Below are positions 9,645-21,659 of a DNA stretch of 64,000 nucleotides, piece by piece. The stretch covers positions 46,677,866 to 46,741,865 of the forward strand of contig CM031879.1 in assembly GCA_018697195.1 (NCBI GenBank), written 5' to 3'. Made by a program: the position numbers and the translations under genes. Origin of the DNA: Certhia americana (Eukaryota > Chordata > Aves > Passeriformes > Certhiidae). The first letter of the stretch is position 1. Each line of letters starts with the position of its first letter. Below the pieces are notes generated by a model. That model was not told where the DNA came from. It saw nothing but the letters and a program-made list of their open reading frames with translations, and did not search any database.

Positions 9645-12600
9645 TCTCTCCCACATATCCCCACCAGGACCAAGATATCTTGAAGGCATAATGGTCCTGT
9701 GCAGTGGGGCTCTGCTTACAGGCCTGATCCTGCTGCCATGATCCTAGAGGCCAGCACTACTGCACCCTAGTGTGAGTGCTAGAATTGTATTAAAGCCCCT
9801 CTGGTAGAAATTTACAGCATAGCAGAGCAAAAATTTCTATGAGCCATGCACGACCCCAGGAGCTGTGCTGTGCTACACACCAAAAACTGTAGAGCCGTGG
9901 TATGTTGTGGCAGGAAGATTCTGGTACTCAGTTGAGGTGATATTTTGGGTTGGGAGTTGGTCAGAGGTGCCTCCAAGCTGAAAGTTGCATCCTTCTTTTT
10001 CTAGAGGGAAATTTCTGCTAAAAGGAGAAATTCTACTCTAGGCAGGCTGAAAACTCAGGGTTTCTCAGGGAAAGGCTTCTTCTCCCAAGGGCCCTTGCAT
10101 TCACAGCTCTATCCTGAGGAGGAGGCTGCACTAATAAACTAGAATTGAGCACTCTAAAGCTCTCAATAGCTTCACCTTCATACAGCAGACTACATCTGGA
10201 GGAGTTCTACGTGATGCAAGATTACACCTCAGACTGGGGAAATACCACATTTTAGATTAGGAAAAAATTTCTGTATTTCTGGACAGCTGTGGGAGAGTTC
10301 CTGGTCATCTGTTCACTGGTACCTGAAGGACCAAATGGCTGATTCTGGCCCCTTCCAGAAACTTTCTCTGGGGTGCAGGGTCAAGATACTGAACACAACA
10401 CTTGCAGTTCTAATAAGGACTTGCTAACAAAACAAGGAGCTGGCTTTGTTCTTGGGGAGTGATTGTGGCAAACTGATTGTAATAAAGGGAAGTAGATCAC
10501 AGACTGTCTTGTATTGCTAGCTATAGCTGCTTAGTTAATGCAGGATTACAGGGTCATTACCTCAAAACAGGAACAACTCTGCTAGGAAATAGAACTGGCT
10601 TCCTGTCAGAAACTGGACTGATGCAGAGTAAGAAATGGCTTTCCAGTAGTTACATCAGGTTCAGCAGGGCAGCAGCATCCCTTGGCACAAGGGGAAATAG
10701 ATTTTACAGTCTATAACCAAGTGCCATTCTCCTTATTATATATTTATTTTTCCATTGCTGGAAAAATATTGCTGACGAGGAGTTTCTTGTAGAGACTTTA
10801 AAGGCCTTTTCTCTGGTGTAATGTACAATAGAAGAAAGAGGTGCTCTGAGTGCAGCTGTAGTGAGTAGCAGTGGGGTGACACAGCCCCTGCTACACGCAG
10901 TGATGGGACATGAACATGTGCCAGTTCTGGATACCTGGGCATAAGCACAGGCAACAGCAAGCCTTTCACTCTTCCCATGCAACAAGGGGATAAGCCCCAC
11001 CTTCTTCATTCCCCCCCAGTTACTTGATTCCAGGTCCTATGTAGCCACAGACCAGGGAGAGAGATGTACTGACCCCACAGATGACCCGAGGGATTTGTGG
11101 TTCATTCCAGCCTTCTGTGCAGTATGCAAGAATTAAGATTAACACAACACACACACAACAGTGAACTGGCAGATAAAGGTATCAACACTCCTGTATTAAA
11201 GTGCAATTCAAAAAGTTACAAACATTCATGGTTGATTTTTTTCTTTTTTTAAATACAGAGTTGTTAGAATATCTCTAAGTCAGAAAAAGTGTTTATAGAT
11301 AAGGAAACTTACTTCCCCCCCCACCTGGAACTGCTTTAGGAATTCATACTTTTAAGTTGTGCAAACCTGACTTGCAGGAGAGCCCTGCCATACAGGGAAG
11401 TTACGAGGGAAAACACTCCTCCCCCCTCCTTGTGAAGATAGAGAGGCTGTAGGAAGAAGTACAATCACCCTATATGTAAAGGATCACAAAGGTCTCCACC
11501 AGACTAGAGACACTCTCTTCAGAGCAGGCTTAACGGCACTATGTCCTAAGGGAAAATGAAAGGTTGTGGCTGAGCAGCCAGAGTGTCTGCATGACAGCCA
11601 AGCATTAGTAACTTCCACCCAGACAGCAGCTCCCAGCCAAGGGCACTGCACCTGTAAGCAACCAACTCTGGCATTACAGTGCCTCCTGCCCCATCAGTTG
11701 CTCAGATGTGGGCACACACAGCCTGGCTCCAGCAGCTGAAGGAAAAGATGAAGGCCAGTTTTCCCCTGTGGAGGTAACACACAGCACAAATTTGCTCAGC
11801 AGAGGGAGCCAGGGCTGCAGCACTTGTCTCCTGACAAGGCTAGATGACAAGGTCATCCGCCTAATGTAACATATTTTGCTCCAAGGCAGCCTCCTGTGCG
11901 GCACTTGACTCCATTTCGCTTGAGGAGTGGCTGCTTGACACAGGATCATTGCACAGATATGGGGCCTGCTCAGACAGGGAAAAGACAGCCCGATCCTCAG
12001 GCCTGCCAGTCTATGAGCTCACTGCCCTGAGGCACACCTTTGTTTGCTTCTCTACTCTCAATGGCTACAAAGACAGGTTGATTGGGACACACCCCGTCCC
12101 TCTTGTAGCCAAATGCTTCAAGGTCTCTGAATTCACTTCCCAAGGTCATCACCCTTCAATTGGTAGTCCAGGATGCCACACACTTCTAAAACAATACAGG
12201 ATTCCCAAAGTCCCATCTCACGCTGAACTGCCCTAGAATTTAACGAAATTTAACACCTTTCTAGGGCACCCGAGGATCTATGCAGGGAACCTCATAGCTC
12301 TCTACACCTTTCCTCCTGGATGATGCTTCAGAAGTCAAAAATTTCGTATTCCAAGTTGTTTTACTCCAACAAGATCCCAGAGCCTTCACATTTTAGTCCT
12401 AGATTAGTCATGTGATACAGTTTAATAAGAAGTCCATCTCTCTCCTCAAGCCAATGGCAGGGCAAAAGGTTAGTCCTTTGACCCCATGAGATAAAGCAAG
12501 TAAGTAGGAAAGTGCTGTTGTCCTGCCTTGTATTGCCACTCACTCAATGTTTAAGGAGGGCAGGGCAGGTGCTCAGCTGCCCAGCACTATATCTATTGTA

Positions 12601-12700
12601 GAGAAACAGAGATCTAGAGATATGCTAACTTGAGGGGTACAAACAGCCAAGTTGTCTTCAGGGACAGAGAATGTGGGAGGCTGGCTGCAGTTTCTTTCTG
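9645..12700. other. Convergent intergenic region between NAGA and WBP2NL
   Basis: NAGA (+) and WBP2NL (-) converge here, so the segment holds no promoter-like CpG island. It should contain the WBP2NL 3' UTR. A minus-strand ATTAAA (TTTAAT on the plus strand at about 12421) lies about 275 bp beyond the WBP2NL stop and is a candidate poly(A) signal; another is TTTATT near 10743. No repeat family or coding exon was recognised. Confidence 0.4.
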
Positions 12701-15700
12701 TTAGTTGTTCTTCTTGTCCTCAGGAGGTGCATAAGGAGGTGGCTGATCCTGGAAGGAGATACAGTAGTGTCAACAAGCATGCTTGTTTTATGACCAGCTC
12801 TTTCCAGGCATTCCCAAGCTTGGCTCACCAGAAATGAGTGCCCTGCAGTGAGCTACAGACAAAACCAAGTTCTATGGTTTAAGCTGTCATTTCATCACAC
12901 CATTCCTCTCTAATATCAGCTATGTTTCATGATACATGCTGTCTCCATAACATTTCTAGGAAAAGTCCCCTCAAAACTGGGTAAAAAATGGTCTACTGCA
13001 AATGGACCATTTAATCTGTTTTAAATGCCATCCTCCCTTCCCTTCCAGGGCTTTGTCCCTGTTGAAGTTCACAGCTCTGACTCAGCAGACAGCAAACCCT
13101 GGGGTGAAAGCCATCTTTGCTGCTCCATCAGTCTCCAGCCTGCTAGAGCCAAGAAAGGCAGTGAAGGACACAGCCAGACTGCCATGTACCAGATGGAGGC
13201 TACAGACAACCTACTGGCTGCCACTGACTGAACAGTAAGAGACCTCTCTGTCTCCATGCAACCTAGAAAGAAAGCAAAACAGAAACCCACGTGCCATCAT
13301 CCTTAAGTGACCTATTCTTCTTTAACTCTCCTCATTTTCAGGCCCAGTGGATGCAAAGAGCTCTGTATTTTCTCTGTGCCCATGCAAGTCTGTTATGTCT
13401 TCAGGAGTAAGACAGGTAGTAAATGGTTGTTATTGGATCAATCTTAAGGCCTTCCTCCTCTCCTGATTGAAAATTTAACCAGCCTTCTTCCTGGGAGTCT
13501 CCCTCCCAGAAAAAGCAAGTATGCTCTGTGCATGTTCAACATGAAGGTACACTTGGCTTTGCTAAGAAAGCAAAGCACCATCTCTGCTAGTGACAGAGGA
13601 GGGAGTAGACACATGAAGACCAGGCATGGTACTCACCATGGGCATGTACACGTTGTGTGGGTTAGCAGGGTTGTAATATGCACTGGAAGCAGCCTCCATG
13701 GCCTTACTGCCTCCTGCAAAGGAAGGAAAAGAAGCCATATTAGATATCTGAGGTAATGGCCCTAGTCCCAGAGGCGTCTCTCCAGCCTCACCTCTTCCAA
13801 GGAGGGAACAAAGGCCAAAGGAACCAACAGAAACTGCAGCAAGCTGGGTTAGAATTCAGAGCAGCTCAGGAAAGCTGGCTAGGGCTGACCACAAGCTGTG
13901 CAGTGCAAGGCTGAGCAGCTCCCTATAGAAGACTTGGAGCGCTTGCAACAACAGCTTCTCCACCCCATGCTGTGCCCACACCACCCTCAGCCCAAGCCCT
14001 CAGGCACCCTTTTGCACCCAGACCCTGGCAACTGCCCAATCCCATTTACCTGGCATTCCTGGGCTCACCCAGGCTGGGGGAGCTGAGGGTCCTGCAGGAG
14101 GTACCCCAGAGTAGGGTGGTGGAGGTGGCATATACACAGGGTTCATGTTGGGAAGTGGTGGGTAAATACCTGAAAAAGACAACATGGATGCTTTGAACCA
14201 CAGACCATGGGGCATTGGGGAGAGAGCTCACAGGACTGACAGCACATTAGCTGGGAACAAGAGCTTGGCAGTGATGCAGACAGCAGGGATTTGATAGTTT
14301 GCTAGTGCCTGTCATGTCAGCAGGCAAGAATTCTCTACCAAGCAGCAGCACAATTTGCAAACCATATTTTCATGTGGCTAGAACTACAGCAACACATGGG
14401 TGTGATCAACAGCATGTGACAGATTTCTGCAAGGACAGGGATCCTTGATGGAGACAAAACTACAGCAACCCTCACTGTACCGCTGTCATTTCTTCACAGC
14501 TAATATCACACACAGTCATCCCTCCACAACTTCCAAACCTGGGCTCTGGGCGTATGGATATGCCATGGGCTGTGGAGCAGGTCCATAGGCATTCACTGGA
14601 GGTGGTGCATAGGGATAAGGTCCGTTTGGTGGCGGAGGGGCAGCGTAGCCTCCTGGCACAGGTGAGTAGCCCCCGGGAGCAGGTGGGGCAGGTGCATATC
14701 CTCCAGGAACAGGGGTGTATCCATAGCCAGGGTTCTGCAGAGGAACGCCACTGGAAGCTAAGAACACATGTTTAGTAAGCCAGACATCTTTTCTTAAAGC
14801 TAAATGTACAGAATAAAATGAAAAGAGTCCTGTTAAGGCAGCACTGTTTCCCTTTATCTAGATTCTACATAATCCTGGCATAGTACTGTGCCTGAAAAGC
14901 ATTAGTCACAGAGTTCTAAAGGAAACTAGCTGCAAAAAAAAAACCTCACAGGTCCCAGTCACACCACAGAGCTCCCACTGCTTGAAGAAAAGACCACTCT
15001 AAAGCAAGTAGCAGTACAGCGTGTTTTCCTTTTTTTAGTATACTTTTTTCTGAAAACAAGTACATTTTAAAATGTACATTCCTTTAAAAAGAAAACTTTA
15101 TCAAAAAAAGTACTTGTTCCTCCATTTGAAAATTTAAAAAAGTTGTTTTTTAAAATCTATTTTTCCCCTCTCCAAATATGCACATTAGCTTTCCCCATCT
15201 TACTGCTCTATTTGAGAACTGAGCTGAGAGTACATAAATGAAGCGATTTTTCACCATCACATATTTCAACTTTTTCCAGGAGAAATAAAGGTCTGTAGAA
15301 AAAGGTGGTCCACCTCAGAAGCCCAAATCCCAGAATATTGTGACTGCATAATGCACTAAGATGAAATAAAGAAAGTGAACTGAAAGGAAAACCAAAAGTT
15401 CCCCTGGAAAAAGAAAAAATAAAACAACTTTGCTGTGGAAGAGGGCCTAGGGTATCCCTCTTCCATGAAGTTCAGAATGAGTGCAATTTGCTTACTAGCT
15501 GAGGCAACCATGGGGGAGCCACAGGATCTGAAAATCCCTTACCACTAGAAGCAGCTTTCAACATCAGCTGTCCAAACTCAATGGCTCCTCCACTGTTGAA
15601 AGTCAGCTTAAATGTACCCTGCCCTTCCCAGCCACCTAGGAGAGAGAAATAGAATTGAATCAGACTGTTAGCCTCTTCAGTACCAGCCAAGACAGCAAAA

Positions 15701-18700
15701 GTATTTATACTTCAATCATTTTTTTCTTCTTTATCTCAAAACCTTTTTGCATCCTATTACCAGGAAGAAAGAGTCATGGCACTGCTATCAGATGTCCCCC
15801 AGAATATTATCTCAAGAGGATCAGGAATTTGGTTTTTTACCCTTTGAAAGTTATAGTCATGTAGAAGCAGCCTACTCTAGATACAAGGCTGTTTTGTTCT
15901 TTTCTGAAAGGTTTAATGGAACTTAACAATGAACAGTGTAAAGATCAAACATTTATTTCACTGAGGATATTAACTGGAAACCCTCAGATGAAGTTTTATT
16001 GGTATCCTCAGTGAACTACAGATCAGCATCTGCAACTCAAACTAGGATTCAAATCAAATGCAACATCTTTAATCTCATTGACACATAGAAGCTCAGACAT
16101 GTTATTAAATGCTGAGTCATAATAACAATTTCTCAGAAAAAAAATTCAGTTGGGTGATGTCTTGCAAGTAAGTAAGACTGCTTTGTTTTCTTAGGACTTT
16201 TTTTGGGATTTGGTGGTTTTTTGGTGGAAGGTGCTTTGGGTTTTGGTGTTTTTAACAAAAAATATATGTAATGTAAATATAAGATTTATCTTTCTTGTCT
16301 AACAATTAAATTAGTATCAAGAGAGATACTCTCTTGGGGACAAAGTAGAAATAAAGTGTAGAAATATAACAAAAGAGTCCATCATGGATAAAGTCATTCC
16401 TTTGGAGATTCACCTCTATAAAACCACTGTCTTAGTATGACTTCAGCCCAAGAAAGTGGGCTGATCCACAATCCCCAGTTGACCCAGTCACTTTAAAACA
16501 TTGTTACAACAGACAACTAAAAGAATAAACACTTCAGATGCCATGAAAATGCACGTGAAACGGCTGAACAGGGAAGACATTTGAACCAGAAGCTGCGTTT
16601 CCAAACCCTGTTTATCTTCTGCAATTCCCCACATTTGGTTGTAAACGCCACTGTTAAGTTTTACTGTGGCATCACGATCAAACTGGGATCAAAGCTAAGT
16701 CAATGATGGACAGCAGACTCCCAGATCCATGCAAACCATACCCAAGGGGCTCCTGACATCCCAAAACTCAAAAGTGGTTGCTAATTCTAATTCTGTATAT
16801 CAACAGCATGGACTTGTGCCTTGGTCATTTATCCACCCTTCCAGGTAAAAGACAGGAGAAAAACAAGCACATTGGGAAACTGAGTAAACATGATACATAC
16901 AGCAAGGTAGAAGTTAAAGAATTAAACAAAAGTCATGCTGGGCAAGCAAGTCCCTGGTCTGGGTGCAGAAAATAACACGGTAGCAGTGCCCTAAACTGCA
17001 GGAGAGGGGAGTTACCTTAGTGTGGAGACACCAGCTGTACCACCACAGTTACTCTGCCTTTCCTGTGCACATAAGCTGGTCTGGTGTTCAGCAAAAAGGG
17101 CTTTGTGACACTTGGGAAGAAGTTCAATCTACAAAGCACTGGCACGTACCTCCAGCCTCAGCCTGGATCTGTCCTTTGATGTAATTGGCAGAGAAAACAG
17201 GCTGCTCAATTGAGCATCCTTTCACCAAATAGAATGGCATCATGAAAGACTGCATAGGATCCTTGCCTTTGGACACAAAGATCATCTGCAAGACAGGAGG
17301 CAATGTTCTGAATTACTTGAATTCAATAGAGAGAGTGATGATGGAGTTCTCAATGTATCAGCATCCAAAAAGAGGGTAACTTAATCTCTAGTATGAGTAT
17401 ACATTGAATAATTTCACAGTTTAAATACTAAGGATCCCCAACAGATTTGGTGGCACATGGCTCACTCACCTGAAGAATGAACATTCCAAAATAATAAACC
17501 ACTTAAAACACACCTGCCCATTTACAGAGTTCTACTGTTCTGCTTTTGAAGGATAAGCTATGAGAGTTTGCAAGGGAAGGATCATTGGCTGACACATTAT
17601 ATGAAATATATTCTCTAGAGAGTGATTTCCAGGACTGCATGGGCCTTTGTAGGTGATTGGGATTTGTGACATAGATATGAACTATCCCATTTCCACCTTT
17701 CCTTCTCCTACCTAGTGCTGTCAGTAGTTCCTTCAACAACTAAAATCCCTTCTTCTATTATCAACTAGGTTTCTAGTTTAAAGTTTACAAGATTCCTTGA
17801 GAAAGAAGCAACCCTGCTGGCATCAGACATACCCTGTAAGGGGTGAGATACAGCATTCCTTTCTTGGTGCCTTTGAAGATTTCAGGCTTGCCTGTCACGT
17901 CACTGAAGGAGAGCTCCACATCTTTACACTGTTTGAGGACACTGCAAGAGGAAATCGGACAGACTGGAGAGACAAACTTGGTAACAGCTCTGACACATAC
18001 CCTTATCACACAGGGAAGGGAATAGCACAGCAAAACTCTGAATATTATCCCGAAGCCCTGCTGTGTCCCCCACCATTTTGACTTTGAACAGAGAGGGATG
18101 ACTTATTTGGACTGGAAGGATTCATCCTCTCATCTGAGACTAGCTGTGCTCCTCCTTCATAAAGGGCACCTTTAATATACAGGGGGGGTTCTGTCTTCAG
18201 AGGTGTCAGACTGAGGAATTCCACTCTGCACACAAAGACCCTCAGCCCAAAGATCAGGGCTCAGAAAGGCCTGAGGTGTCAGACACCATCCCTTGATGCC
18301 AAGGTGTAATCTCAGAGCAATCCTCCCTCCCCAATCCATGCTTAAATCAAGTCCACTGCACTGGAAAATAGCACTGCTGTAACACCACACCCACTGTGCA
18401 AACTGAGGAAGCGGCTGCGTGGAAACCCTCACTGTGGACCCTGCCTCACGTGACCCAAATAAGTTTTTGTAGTAAACAGCATCATGTTAAGGAAGGAAAC
18501 AATGACTCAGCAATGTCAGCAATAAAGGTATTATTGTTGGGTAACTATGGGAACATTAGCAGAGTTTCCTAATGACACAAACCCTGCAGGGTCAGCGGTA
18601 TAGAAGTACATGAAAAATGAAATATATTTTCAGAAAAAAATGAGTCATCCTGGGAAAGCATGTCACTGAGTCTACGGTGCAGATCTGAACACACCACACA

Positions 18701-21226
18701 GTAAGAAAATCTGCAGAATAAACAAAAGAACCTTGAGGGTGATAAACCTTCAGCGTGTTACAGTGGCAGAAGACTCCAAGGTGTTTTATAGTTGAAGAGC
18801 ATGAAAAACAAAGTGACAAAACCCTAAATCAATACAAGCCTGAACGGGCTGGATCTAAAATAATCCTTATATATTCTGCTCAGCATACTTTAGAAGTCAA
18901 AGTCAGGAAACTGTGCAATTAATTGGGGAAGGAAGGAATCTGCAGGGCCACCATATGGAAAAACAACCAAATGCCCTATAGTTTCAGGTTGTTTGCTCTC
19001 TAGGGAAGAGAAGAACCCTGTAGATGTATATGAAAAATGCAGCTACTCAAGAATGAAGACACTGAAAAATCTAGCTTTGATGAGAAAAAACAACCTGACC
19101 AAGAAATTCTACTGGGACACTACTTCACAGCTGAGCTAGATGGAGATTCTCAGACTGGCTGGAAGGGACAGACTTACGAGACAGCAGAGCTCTTTCCATT
19201 TCCAAAATGCAGGGGGGAAACAAGCTAAGTACAACCACCTTTTTGACAGCTTTAATCCTACCAGCACACTCCCTCAATCATGCCTTGTAGCAGGATTTCA
19301 CATCATTTTGCCTCATTGGGAAGAATTTCTATGTAGTAATTTGTTGCACTATGACACGAAATGAACACAACACTCACTACGACTGTCTTTGCAAAGAAAG
19401 GAGGAAAAGAGGAAGTTTATTGTATGACTTCAACATATATACCATTCCAAAGGTGACCAGGGATTGGAGGGTGAAGTTCCCACCTCTCCAACCACACTGG
19501 CCAAACCAAGAGGCCATCAATGCTCGCTTCCTCTAGGAAGGAATGCAAAACAATCACTGTTTACATGAAAGTGCTTGAGAACTCCACTACAAAAATGCAA
19601 AACGTCAGAAGGCTAAGAAAAACTTTCAAAGATCAGGGCGACATCAATTATAATGTTTACTGCTTTGCAGCTACTCACACTAACAAATACCATGCAGCCA
19701 TCACCACAGAGATTAATTAGGCTGCTGAACCGGTCTGCCCCTGCATGCCTGTCCAGGGCTGTCACGGGAGGCTGTGCACCCTGTGGAGCCACACTTGGGA
19801 CCGAGCAGCACCTCAAAGAACGTATGGTTTTATGATCTCAAGCCAATGTTAAAGGCTGGAAAGGATCTTAAAGATTACCTAGTCCCAACCTTCTTGCCAT
19901 GGTCATGGCCATTTTCCACTAGATCAGTTTGCTCAAGGCATTATCCAACCCAGTTTTGAACATTGCCAAGGCTGAGCCATCCACAGGTCATCTGGGCAAC
20001 CTGTTCCAATGCCTCACCACCCCTACAGTAAAGAATTTCTTCCAATTGTCTAGCCTAAATTTCCCTTCTTTCAGCTTGTACCCATTACTCCATGTCCAAG
20101 CACTGCAGCTCCTGAAGAAGAGTCCCTCTGTGCCTTCCCTGTAGGTCCTGTTCAGATATTGGAAGGTTGCAATGAGGTCTCCACACAACCTTCTCTTCTC
20201 CAGGCTGAACAGCCCAAACATTCTCAGCTTGTCTTCACAGAGGAAGTGCTTCATTCCTCTTCCCAGCTTTGTGGCCTCCTCTGGACTTGCCCCAACAGCT
20301 TCGTATCCTTCTTATGTTGGGGACCCCATGGTAGGATGCAGCACTCCAGGTGAGGTCACATCAGGGAGGAACAAAGAGGAAGAATCACCTCCTTCTGCCC
20401 ATGCTGCTTTTGATGCAGCCCAGGATTGAAAAGATAAAGAAATCTCCTTTAAACCAGCATGAGCTCAACGTGTCAAAGAACCTTCCTGATTGAGGTACTA
20501 GGAGTCAGCTCCAAACTCAACACAAGATGGAGCATGTTTTTGGAGTGTCATTTTCCTACTGATCACCAGACCCAAACCAACTCCTTAGATCCTTTTACTT
20601 CGATCCTTTTCTGGGCATCGGGTTTCTAGGATTTGTCCTGCCAGGATGCTGGGAGCACCCAAACAGGACCAAAGTGAAGCCTAAGTCTGTTAAGCTGGTC
20701 TGTCAATCCCCATAGGGGCGAGGGCAAGCTGTGCTTCCATGGAGAGGCGTTTCTCCGCGCACAGGAACCTTGAATTCCAGTTCCTTATTTACGAATTCAA
20801 GTGAGCAAGACTCCTACCTTAAATAGCCTCTGCCCCTCTGGCGTCACTAACTGCAGGACCTTAGCAAAACCCCAATTCCTTGACTTTTACAAGCGATGGC
20901 AGCCTCAGTCTTCACCCAGGACGCCCTCCGGAGCGGCTTTAAAGACCTCCGCGGTGAAGATGGGGCAGCTCTAGGGACTGCAGCCAAGCCTGCTCCCCAC
21001 TGCCCGCCCCAGCCCGTCCGTCCCTAACAGGGAGCCCTTTAGCAACGCAGGCCCCAGGCCGAGCCGGGCAGGAAACGGGGGTCACCCCAGCGGGAACCTC
21101 CCACCACCGGGCCCCGCCGCCCCGGCCCAGATGAGGGGACAGTGGGCGAGGAGGTCCCGCCCGGTACCTCTCGGCATTGGGGATGACGACACCGCCCTCC
21201 TGCGAGTGGTTCCTGTTCAGCGCCAT
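12701..21226 (-). CDS. WBP2NL: WBP2NL (WBP2 N-terminal-like), 8 coding exons
   Basis: This family has an N-terminal GRAM domain and PPxY motifs that bind WW-domain proteins such as YAP and NEDD4-type ligases. In mammals WBP2NL (PAWP) is a sperm protein. Exons in transcript order: 21226-21168, 17941-17833, 17285-17150, 15635-15543, 14757-14539, 14169-14050, 13713-13637, 12748-12701. All phases join, giving 286 residues. The start reads MALNRNHS, almost as in WBP2. The GRAM core includes [15 protein letters not shown], then [16 protein letters not shown] and GGAIEFGQ. Exon 5 is a proline/glycine/tyrosine-rich stretch with repeated PGGY. PPPY occurs at 222-225 and again at 274-277. The protein ends with PPEDKKNN, like WBP2. 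The position between NAGA and SEPTIN3 identifies it as WBP2NL rather than WBP2. Confidence 0.92.
15060..15077. repeat. Perfect 18-bp palindrome in WBP2NL intron 4
   Basis: GTACATTTTAAAATGTAC is fully self-complementary. It sits in an AT-rich cluster (15020-15120) with further inverted pairs such as AACAAGTAC and GTACTTGTT. It is intronic with no known role. Confidence 0.7.
19825..20445 (-). mobile_element. CR1 LINE, 3' part, in WBP2NL intron 1
   Basis: On the plus strand the sequence reads as the reverse complement of a chicken-repeat-1 3' end. It begins GGCTGGAAAGGATCTTAAAG, then CTAGTCCCAACC, and runs through the conserved block with CTCCAGGCTGAACAGCCC. The 5' side is truncated, as usual for CR1. 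The open frames inside it are decayed and it is inactive. It has the same orientation as the host transcript. Confidence 0.9.
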
Positions 21227-21370
21227 CTTGGCCCCGCCGGCCCCGCCCCTAACCCGGCGGCGGCAGTGACGTCACAGCCAGCGCGGCCCCGCCCCCCCGC
21301 GGCGCGCGCGAGGCGGAAGTGAGAGGGAAGCGAGGCGGAAGTGAGGCGGCGCTGCCTTGGTTTAATGGCC
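21168..21370 (-). promoter_or_regulatory. WBP2NL CpG-island promoter with CRE, ETS and YY1-like sites
   Basis: A full CRE palindrome TGACGTCA is at 21267-21274. Two GCGGAAGTGA ETS/GABP-type sites lie near 21311-21321 and 21333-21343. A CCAAGATGGCG YY1-like motif overlaps the start codon around 21222-21232. The island continues to about 21660. These are typical of a broadly active TATA-less promoter, which contrasts with the sperm-restricted expression of the mammalian gene. Confidence 0.55.
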
Positions 21371-21398
21371 GCCGGTGGCGGCGGGCGCGCTGTGAGGG

Positions 21399-21408
21399 NN
21401 NNNNNNNN
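21399..21408. other. Assembly gap of 10 N
   Basis: Ten N bases interrupt the WBP2NL CpG island. The sequence on both sides matches the same GC-rich 18-bp repeat unit, so the true length of the array is unknown. Confidence 0.98.
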
Positions 21409-21452
21409 CGGCCCCGCTGTGAGGGGCGGCCCCGCTGTGAGGGGCGGCCCCG
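21409..21452. repeat. 18-bp GC-rich tandem repeat next to the gap
   Basis: The unit CGGCCCCGCTGTGAGGGG occurs at 21409-21426 and 21427-21444, followed by a partial copy to 21452. CGCTGTGAGGG before the gap belongs to another copy. At least three copies are therefore present and the array was probably collapsed or unresolved. Confidence 0.85.
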
Positions 21453-21659
21453 CGCCGGGCCGCACGACGAACCACAGACACACACTGGTGCCTACGCGCA
21501 GCCCTGCTCGCTCCTCTGGCTCTGTCCGCTCAGTGCAACCTCGCCTGTTCGCTGCCGGGGTTGCCTCAGTTGAAGCTGTCCGGGATTTGCCGTGCTTAGC
21601 AGTTTGTCTGGCGAACGGCTTATCTGGCGAACAGCTTGTGAGCCCCCGAATGCGCTGAG

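Noticed and set aside
20159..20429. Open frames inside the intron of WBP2NL
   Set aside because: They lie in the CR1 element and are decayed fragments.
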